Made by a program: the position numbers and the translations under genes
The notes under the pieces: model-generated
The model's input: only the letters and a program-made list of their open reading frames with translations
Databases searched by the model: none
Told to the model about the DNA's origin: nothing
Assembly: GCF_042665255.1 (NCBI RefSeq)
Contig: NZ_JBHTCD010000024.1
Origin: Insolitispirillum peregrinum
GTDB taxonomy: Bacteria; Pseudomonadota; Alphaproteobacteria; Rhodospirillales; Rhodospirillaceae
DNA: 64,000 nt
Direction: 5' to 3' (one strand)
Shown here: positions 10,633 through 19,400 of the stretch, piece after piece
How the letters are laid out: each line of letters starts with the position of its first letter
How positions within the stretch are numbered: position 1 is the first letter of the stretch

Positions 10633-11901
10633 ATGTCTCTCCCTGCTTCTCCCGCCAACCTGCGCGTTAACGGTGACCGCCTGTGGCAGTCGCTGATGGA
10701 CCTGGCCCAAATCGGGGCCACCCTCAAGGGCGGCGTCTGCCGTCTGGCGCTGACCGACCTCGACCGGCAGGCCCGCGACCTGTTCATTTCGTGGGCCAAG
10801 GACGCTGGCTGCTCGGTCAGCGTTGACCAGATCGGCAACATCTTTGCCCGCCGCCCCGGCCGCAATCCCGACCTGCCGCCGATCATGACCGGCAGCCACA
10901 TCGACACCCAGCCGACCGGCGGCAAGTTTGATGGCTGTTTCGGCGTGATGGCCGGTCTGGAGGTGCTGCGCTCGCTCAACGATCTGGGCATCGAGACCGA
11001 AGCCCCCATCGAAGTGGTCGCCTGGACCAACGAAGAAGGCTCGCGCTTTGCCCCCTGCATGATGGGATCGGGCGTGTTCATCGGCCGCCTGGGACTGGAA
11101 GAAACGCTGGCCAAAACCGACGAGCACGGCACCACCGTCGGCTCGGCGCTGACCGCTATCGGCTATGCCGGTGATCGCCCGGTCCCCGGCCACGCCGTCG
11201 GAGCCTATTTCGAGGCCCACATCGAGCAAGGCCCGATCCTCGAAGCCGAACAGAAAACGGTCGGGGTGGTGATCGGCGCCCTGGGGCAAAAGTGGTTTGA
11301 CGTCACCCTGACCGGCGTCGAAGCCCACGCCGGGCCGACCCCGATGGAGCGGCGCAACGATGCCCTGCTGGGGGCCGCCGAGGTCATTCAGGCAGTCAAC
11401 GCCACCGCGCTGGCTCACCTGCCCTATGCCTGCGGCACGGTCGGCTTTGTCACCGTCGCCCCGAATTCGCGCAACGTCATTCCCGGGCAGGTGAAGTTCT
11501 CGGTCGATTTGCGCCACCTGCACGCCGAAATTCTGGACCAGATGGTTGCCGATGTCCGCGCCGCCGTTGACGCCGCCGCCGCCAAACACGGCCTGCAGTC
11601 CGAAATGGTGCCGACCGCCGACTTCCCGCCGCTGGCCTTTGCGCCGCATCTGGTCGATGCCGTCCGCAACGGAGCCACCGCGCTGGGAGCGCCGCACATG
11701 GATATCGTCAGCGGTGCCGGGCACGATGCCATTTTCCTCGCTGAAGTGGCTCCGGCGGCGATGATCTTTGTGCCGTGCGAAAACGGCATCAGCCACAACG
11801 AAATCGAAAACGCCGCCCCCGATGACCTCGCCGCCGGGGCCAGCGTCCTGCTGTCGGCAATGGTCGCTCAGGCGGGCGTCGCCTCGTCCACGGCGGCCTG
11901 A
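10633..11901 (+). CDS. M20-family N-carbamoyl-amino-acid amidohydrolase / allantoate-type Zn hydrolase
   Basis: 422 aa. Dinuclear metal ligands of the family are visible: GSHIDTQPTGGKFDG (His, Asp), WTNEEGSRF (Glu), EAHIEQGPILE (His) and SGAGHDAIF (His). The dimerisation and substrate region GVEAHAGPTPMERRNDA is also typical. Relatives hydrolyse N-carbamoyl-L-amino acids, N-carbamoyl-beta-alanine or allantoate. The nearby beta-alanine transaminase and MmsA make beta-ureidopropionase one reasonable option, but no dihydropyrimidinase is present in the window. Substrate remains open. Confidence 0.85.
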   Translation: MSLPASPANLRVNGDRLWQSLMDLAQIGATLKGGVCRLALTDLDRQARDLFISWAKDAGCSVSVDQIGNIFARRPGRNPDLPPIMTGSHIDTQPTGGKFDGCFGVMAGLEVLRSLNDLGIETEAPIEVVAWTNEEGSRFAPCMMGSGVFIGRLGLEETLAKTDEHGTTVGSALTAIGYAGDRPVPGHAVGAYFEAHIEQGPILEAEQKTVGVVIGALGQKWFDVTLTGVEAHAGPTPMERRNDALLGAAEVIQAVNATALAHLPYACGTVGFVTVAPNSRNVIPGQVKFSVDLRHLHAEILDQMVADVRAAVDAAAAKHGLQSEMVPTADFPPLAFAPHLVDAVRNGATALGAPHMDIVSGAGHDAIFLAEVAPAAMIFVPCENGISHNEIENAAPDDLAAGASVLLSAMVAQAGVASSTAA

Positions 11902-11929
11902 TATCCTCCAGAGCACGGAACCTGTCATC

Positions 11930-13354
11930 ATGACTGTCTGCACCAAAGTCACCGATCTGGGGCAAGCCACCGCCACCGAGCTGTTGGCCCTGTATGCCAG
12001 CGGCAAAGCCTCGCCGGTCGAAGCCACTCAGGCGGCCCTCGACCGCATCGACCGCTTCAACCCGGCGGTGAACGCCTATTGCCATGTCGATCATCAGGGA
12101 GCCCTTGCCAGTGCCCGCCAGTCGGAACAGCGCTGGCAGCAAGGCCAGCCGGTTGGCCCGCTGGACGGAGTACCGTCGTCGATCAAGGATTTGACCCTGA
12201 CCATCGGCATGCCGACCCGCAAGGGATCACGCACCACCAGCGCCAGCGGCCCGTGGGATGTCGATGCCCCTTACAGCGCCCGCATGCGCGCCGCCGGAGC
12301 GGTCCTGCTGGGCAAGACCACCTCGCCGGAATTCGGCTGGAAGGGTGTGACCGACAACCCGCTGTATGGCATCACCCGCAATCCGTGGAACACCCGTTGC
12401 ACGGCGGGCGGCTCGTCGGGAGGCGCCGGAGCCGCTGCCGCCCTGAACATGGGGGTGCTGCATCAGGGCAGCGATGCCGGTGGCTCGATCCGCATTCCCT
12501 GTGGCTTTACCGGCACCTTCGGGCTGAAGTCCACCTTCGGGCTGGTGCCGCAATGGCCGGCCAGCGCCATGACCACCCTGTCACATCTGGGGCCGATGAC
12601 CCGCACCGTGCGGGATTCGGCGCTGATGATGACCGTCACCTCGGCCCCCGACCGGCGCGACTGGTACGCCGCCGCCACCACCGAACGGGACTGGCAGCAG
12701 GATCTGGACAAAGGCGTCAAGGGCCTGAAGATTGCCTACAGCCCGACGCTGGGCTATGTCTCGGTTGACCCGGAAATTGCCGCGCTGGTCCGGCAGGCGG
12801 TCAACCGGCTGGCAGATCTGGGGGCGATTGTCGAACAGGTTGACCCCGGTTTCAGCGACCCGCTGGAGATGTTCAACACCCTGTGGTTTGCCGGGGCCGC
12901 CAAGGTGGTCGCCCTGCTCAGCCCGGACCAGCGGGCGATGGTCGATCCCGGCTTTCTGGCAATTGCCGAACAGGGCAGCCGGATTGATATCGTTGACTAC
13001 ATGAAGGCGCAGGACGCCCGCGCCGCGCTGGGCCAGCAGATGGCCGAATTCCATGCCCGCTACGACGCCCTGATCACCCCCACCCTGCCGCTGGTCGCCT
13101 TCGAGGCCGGTCACAACGTGCCGCCCGGCTCGGGGCTGGAGCACTGGATGAACTGGACGCCATTCTCCTACCCGTTCAACCTGACCCAGCAACCGGCCGC
13201 TTCGGTACCCTGCGGCCTGACTTCCGCCGGGCTGCCCGCCGGGGTGCATGTGGTGGCTGACAAATACAACGATGCGCTGGTGATGCAAATCTGCCAGGCG
13301 ATCGAAAGCAGCCAGCCGCCCGGCTTCCCGTCAGAGCCGCTGACTACAGATTAA
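11930..13354 (+). CDS. amidase, amidase-signature family
   Basis: 474 aa. Ser-cisSer-Lys triad: K86 in SSIKDLT, S162 in GGSSGGAGAAAA and nucleophile S186 in GSDAGGSIRIP. Full length for the family, with the C-terminal QQPAASVPCGLTSAGLPAG segment. Hydrolyses an amide to acid and ammonia in the cytoplasm. It follows the M20 hydrolase after 28 bases and probably shares its transcript, acting on the imported compound. The exact substrate is not readable from sequence. Confidence 0.88.
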   Translation: MTVCTKVTDLGQATATELLALYASGKASPVEATQAALDRIDRFNPAVNAYCHVDHQGALASARQSEQRWQQGQPVGPLDGVPSSIKDLTLTIGMPTRKGSRTTSASGPWDVDAPYSARMRAAGAVLLGKTTSPEFGWKGVTDNPLYGITRNPWNTRCTAGGSSGGAGAAAALNMGVLHQGSDAGGSIRIPCGFTGTFGLKSTFGLVPQWPASAMTTLSHLGPMTRTVRDSALMMTVTSAPDRRDWYAAATTERDWQQDLDKGVKGLKIAYSPTLGYVSVDPEIAALVRQAVNRLADLGAIVEQVDPGFSDPLEMFNTLWFAGAAKVVALLSPDQRAMVDPGFLAIAEQGSRIDIVDYMKAQDARAALGQQMAEFHARYDALITPTLPLVAFEAGHNVPPGSGLEHWMNWTPFSYPFNLTQQPAASVPCGLTSAGLPAGVHVVADKYNDALVMQICQAIESSQPPGFPSEPLTTD

Positions 13355-13373
13355 AGGATCATGGAGTACCACC

Positions 13374-13414
13374 TCCCTGCCTCGCCAGAGCCAAAAGGCC
13401 CAGCGAGGCAGGGA
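13374..13414. terminator. stem-loop between convergent amidase and helicase genes
   Basis: TCCCTGCCTCGC pairs perfectly with GCGAGGCAGGGA around a 17-base loop, with no T-tract. Its location between two convergent genes suggests a bidirectional transcription barrier. Confidence 0.45.
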
Positions 13415-13445
13415 TGGCAGACCGGTTCTGCTCCAATAGTTGAGT

Positions 13446-16400
13446 TCACAACAAGACCAGCATCAACCGTTCGCGGCCCTTCTGGCTCAATTTCTGCAGC
13501 CCGACAGCCTTTGCCATTGCCATCAGTGCGGCCTCTCCCTCATGACCCTCTGCCTTGACCTCACGCGCCAGAGCCGCCAGCTCGGGCAAGGCAATTTCGT
13601 CTACCGGACGTGGTATCGCCCCTGCAAAATGGCGGAAGTGTGGACAGTGGCTGGTATCCGCGCCTTGCGGCCATACAAAGATATGATCCCCCTCGATGGC
13701 GAGAGTGAAGCTCCCTGCTGCCACGGCCATGACACGTTCAAGGATACGGCTCCCGGTCTTGGCCCAGCCATGGGCACGGGCGATACGGCGGGCCAGGACA
13801 TCTCCGCGAACAGGGGCTTCGGCATCAATCACCGCCTGCATCATCGCCAACAGGGTGGAGGTATAGCCAGGATCAAAAAAGGCATCAGGACGAACAGCGG
13901 GTACCGCTGTTAACGGGTCGAAATTCTGCAATGACTGTGGCGCAGGCAAAACAGCAGGATAATCCGTCACCCGACGCGCCAGTGTCGGAGCCAGTACAAA
14001 GTCACGTCCCTGGAACAGGTCATCAGCCGTGCGGCGGGAAACCGAAGGTTCCCCGGCAGGGACAACCCCGGTATCGCTCACAGGCTGGCTCGTTTCCTCA
14101 GATTCTTGCATGGCCGCCTCGGCGTCCGCTGCAGCCCGGGCGGCGGCCTCCTCACGGGCGGCAGCTTCAGCGCGCCCGGCACGGGCTTTTTCCTGCAAGG
14201 TCAGCAAGCGTTCGTGAGCCGTTGCCAATGCGCCTTCCATATCCACCCACCAGTCGGTAGACCAGATGCGCACAATGTCCCAGCCCAGACCCCGCAAGAC
14301 CTGCTCACGCAGCTTGTCACGGTCACGGGCCGTCGCCGAACGGTGATAGGTCGCGCCGTCACACTCAACACCGGCCAGATAGCGTCCAGGAACGTCCTGA
14401 TCAACGATCCCAAGATCAATGCGGAACGACGAGACCCCCACTTGTGGATGCACCCGCCACCCCTTGGCTGCCAAGGCATCGGCCACCGCCTTTTCAAAGG
14501 GCGAATCATAATCACCGATGGTCCCGAACACCGCCTGCGCCAGCGCCCGAGGCCCGCGTTCGGCAAACTCCATGAAGTGTTTCAGGTCTTTCCCCCCCTC
14601 GGCCTTGGTCCGGCTGAGTTCCAGTTGGTCAGGGTGAAGGCTGGAAAACACCCGCAATTCATGACGGGCACGGGTAATGGCAACATTCAAACGGCGCTCG
14701 CCACCACCCCGGGTAATCGGGCCAAAGTTCATCGAAACCGCACCCGTCCGGTCCGGGCCATAGGTGATCGAGAAATACATGATATCGCGTTCATCACCCT
14801 GGACATTTTCCAGATTCTTGACGAACACCGGCTCCAGCAAGTCTTCGACAAAGAACTGTTCAAGCGCCGGGTCCTGCCGCCGTTCTTCGTCCAGCAGGTC
14901 TTCAATCAGCTTTTGCTGCTCGGAATTAAAGGTCACGACCCCGACTGTCAGCCCGGAGGCAGCAAAGGCTGGATCTTTCAAGCGGCCAACAAGATCCGCA
15001 ACCAGTGCCTTTGCTTCCGGCTTGTTGATCCGCGCCCCACCCTTTTCATAAACACCATCCTTGACCAGATGAAAACTCACGGCGTGGTCTTCGGTCACAG
15101 GCGACGGGAAGGTAACCAGCCCGCCCCCATAGTAGCGATGATTGGAAAAGGCGATCAGGCTTTCATAACGCGAACGGTAATGCCATGTCAGGTGACGGGT
15201 TGGCAGATTGGCCCCCAGACATTCATCAAGGATGCTTTCCAGATCTCCGTCCATTTCCACATCATCATCCGCATCTTCCTGCGAACGCTCAAAGAAATTG
15301 GACGGCGGCATTTGCTTGGGATCGCCAACCATCACCACTTGACGGCCGCGAGCAATCGCGCCAATCGCATCCCACACCGCGATCTGCGACGCCTCGTCGA
15401 ACACCACCACATCGAACAAAGCCGTTTCGGCGGGCAGATACTGGGCGATGGACAAGGGACTCATCAGCAGACAGGGAGCCAGCCTGGGCAAGGCCGTCGG
15501 AATTTTCCCCATCAGGGTCCGAAGCGGCAAATGCATGCGCTTTTTGTTGATTTCATGGCGTAAAACGCCCCACTCCGAACCGCGCGATACGTCATCAAGT
15601 TCAGGCAGGCCTGCACACAGGTTGGCACGAATATATTGACGCGTGAGATCGGTAAAGCGGTCATCAAGGGCGCGGAAGGCCGCAATGCGACTTTCATGCT
15701 CGGCAGACACAAAACTGCGAAGCACACCGTCCCCATCAACCGTAGCATTCAACCACCAGCTGGCATAATCGGCCTCAAAGCAGTCAACGACCCGGCCCGG
15801 AGCAACAGCTCCGATTTCAATACCCTGCACCAACCCTGCGAGTCCCAGTGAAATCGCTTCGCTACGGACCTTTCGCCAGGCACACCAGGCATTCAGCCTG
15901 GACTCCAGCGGTAGCAAAGACTGGCACACTGCACCCCACGCCGACGGCGTCTCGGCCTGAGGCTGGCTGCCGAGGGAGGCAACAACATCACGCTCTGCCT
16001 GCGTAAAGCGCACCAGCGAGTGCCGGTAAGCCTCTCCGGCCTGAGCAACAGTCCCGCCTGCCGTCAGCAATGCGTTGCCATCGCCGATCAACCTCTCCAG
16101 AGCCGGACGAATGACCGCCAGCTCGTCAGCGGTTCGGGCCAGTCCACCCATCGCCTCGGCCAATGCTGCGTGGAATCTCAACGCCGCTTCAGCATCCTCG
16201 GACTTGGTCCGCAGGCCAGCCCACACCCCGCCTGTTTTGGCCGAAAGATCGTCAAGAGCGGCAATATCCGCCGCCAGGGCGCGGAGCCCACGCATATTGG
16301 CCAGATCGGTCACCATGGCGTGCCCGCAACGACCACCCGCGACCAGCGAAAGACCGTCTTCGGACCAGGCCTGATTTGATCGGGCCGCAGCAAGCGCATC

Positions 16401-19400
16401 CTGAAACAGCAGTGCCGCAGCCAGCGCATCCATATCGGTGGACAGGCCAGCCCATTCGGCACCGGTTATCCCGCGCAAATGGTCCAAAGCCGTCAGGCTG
16501 CCCCCCAGTCGACGCAACACCTCAGCCAACTCCACATGGACGTTCAACGCCATCTCAGCATCCTCAAACCTGGTCCGCAGGCCAGCCCACACTCCACCTG
16601 TTTTAGCCCAAAGATCTTCAAGTGCCGCAATATCCGCAGCAAGAGCGCGAAGCACACGCATATTGGACAAGTCTGTCGCCATGACCTGCCCGCAACGTCC
16701 ATCTGCGACCGATGAAAGACCGTTCTCGGACCAAGCCTGATTTGATCGGGCAGCAGCAAGAGCATCCTGAAACAGCAGCGCCGCAGCCAGCGCGTCCACA
16801 TCGGTGGACAAACACGCCCATTCCGCATCAGTCATTCTGCGCAGGTGGTCCAGAGGCATCAGGCTGTCCCTCAGCCGACGCAGCACCTCAATCAGCTCCA
16901 CATGGAAGTGGAACGCCGCTTCAACATCCTCAGATCTGGTCAGAAGGCCAGCCCACAACCCTCCTGTTATGGCCGAAAGATCGTCAAGGGCTGAGATATC
17001 CGCCGCAAGAGTGCGAAGCACACGCATATTGGACAAGTCTGTCGCCATGAGTTGCCCGCAATGCCCACCTGCAACCAGAGAAAGACCATCCTCTGACCAA
17101 GCCTGATTTGACCGAGACGCAGCAAGAGCATGCTGAAACAGCAGTGCCGAAGCCAGCGCGTCCACATCGGTGGACAAGCCCGCCCATTCCGCACCGATAA
17201 TCCCGCGCAGATGCTCCAGAGCCGCAAGATTATCTTCCAGCTCGCGCAGAGCAACCAGCTTTTCCAGATCGCCTGCCGGATCAGAGGGAGCTTGCCCATT
17301 CGCCAGTTGAGCAAGTGCGCGAACAACGCGCCGTTTTCCGAACCAACCGGTAAGGACAAAATCTCTGGCAGCCTTATCCCAGTCGGCTTTCAACTGGCGA
17401 ACATCTGCAGCTTTCAACGCCATACCATAGGCCACGGACAGTTGACTGGTCAGGGTGTGATGGCGCGCAATCAGCTCCAGTCCTCTGCGCACACTAGCCA
17501 CTACATCTGTACGCCAAGGCTCTGACAGTTCAGCCATGGTGGCCCGATATCGAGCCAGAAGGCTTAGGCCACGCCGCAACTTTTCAGCTAAAACTCGCAT
17601 ATCAGGACGGTATGCGAACTGCCAATTATGCTCTGTCGCCAACTCTAGGCATCTGCGCACACCAGCAGCAACATCAGTATGCCAAGGCTCTGACAATTCA
17701 GCCATGGTGGCCCGATACTGAGCCAGAAGGCTTAGTCCGCGCCGCAATTTTTCCGCTAAACCCTGCATATCGGGGCGGAATAGGAACTGCCAATTATGGC
17801 CTGCCGCCAACTCCAGTCCTCTGCGCACACCGGCTGCCATGTCAGCATTCCAGGGCTCCGACAGTTCGGCCATGGTGGCCCGATACCGGGCCAGCAGGCT
17901 CAGCCCTCGCTGCAACTCTCCCGCCACAGCCCGCATGTCAGGACGAAACACGAACCGCCAGTCATACCCCGCTGGCGTTGGCAAAATCTGTGCCAGATCT
18001 GCCAAAGCATCGCGTCGGCGCTGGTCAAGCAAAGGTTTGGGCAGACCAACCGCCTGACAAAATTCTGTACCTTGTGTTTCCAAAGCCTCGGCAAGAGAAA
18101 TCAAGGCACGGGCGGCGGTCAAAAGCGTTTCCTGCCAACGGGGCGACCATTCTGCATGGGCCACCACAGCCAGAGGGTGATCAACGATCGATCCCACGGC
18201 ACTGGCGTTGATGTCCAGGCGTTCAGCGACACTCCGAAGATGGTCCAGAGCATCCACATCATGTGCATCCGCCGAAGGCCACGACAGGCCCAGCTTTGGC
18301 AGGGCCTTGCTGCTGATCACCCGCCCCATGGCCAGAAAGGCCGACAGACCGTTCCGCCGCCGCCGATGCAGATGCTCGACAAAGGTATTGAGTTGATCGC
18401 GCAGCCCTTTCAGACGCTGCGCCTCACGCCGCCACTCTTCAACATCCCCCGCTCCTTTGGCTTCCCACGAGCGGCGAAGTTGATCGAGAACGTCAAGTTT
18501 CCGGGCCTTGCTGGAATGCAGCTCCAGACAAAACTCCCCCAGCCCGACCTCTCGCAAGCGCCGGTAAACCACATCAAGAGCCGCGATTTTTTCCGAGACG
18601 AACAGCACGGTCTTGCGCTGGGCCAGGCATTGGGCGATGAGGTTGGCGATTGTCTGGCTCTTCCCCGTCCCCGGCGGGCCAACCAGCACGAAATCTTTTC
18701 CTGCCGCCGCCCCCATCACAGCGGAAAGCTGCGAAGAATCGGCTGGCAGAGGGCAGAAAGTATGTTCGGGACCATGGGTATGGTCCAATGCCCGGGCATC
18801 GGGAAAGGCTTGCGTACCGGGATAAGGATCCCGTGGTGTTTCAATCAGGTGGCGAACGACCGGGTTTTTCTTGAGCTGCTCCGTTCGATCGACCAGATCC
18901 TTCCACATCAGGTACTTGGCAAACGAGAAGGTGGCGAGCACCACCTCCTCGGTCACTTCCCAGCCCTTGATATCCTTGACCGCATGGGCCACATCGCGCC
19001 AGATTTTCCCTATGTCGAGGCCGCTGTCATCCTTGGGAAGGTCGCCCTCGGCCACCGGAATGGTCAGCTTGAAGTCCTGCCGCAACATCTCGATCAATGT
19101 CGGATTGAAGCGCGGTTCATCCTCGTGCAGGAGCAAACTGAACCCGGAACGCACACTTTTACGCTCCAGGGTTACCGGCAACAGGATCAAGGGGGCACGA
19201 TAGCTCGTCTCTTCCTTGTCGCGTCGGGTCCATTTCAGGAAACCAAGCGCCAGAAACAGGGTATTCGCGCCGCCCTCCTGAAGGTTGGAGCGGGCCTGCC
19301 GGTACAAATCAACCAACCGCGTTTCCAGCTCGTCCTGCGGCAGATTGGCCAAAACCTGATGGCGGCTGAGGGCATCAAGAGCATGGGCGCGGTATACATC

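Noticed and set aside
16135..17960. Periodic repeats considered as a CRISPR array.
   Set aside because: Periods are 168 and 366 bases, the repeats are coding and in frame within the helicase, and there are no unique spacers between short repeats.
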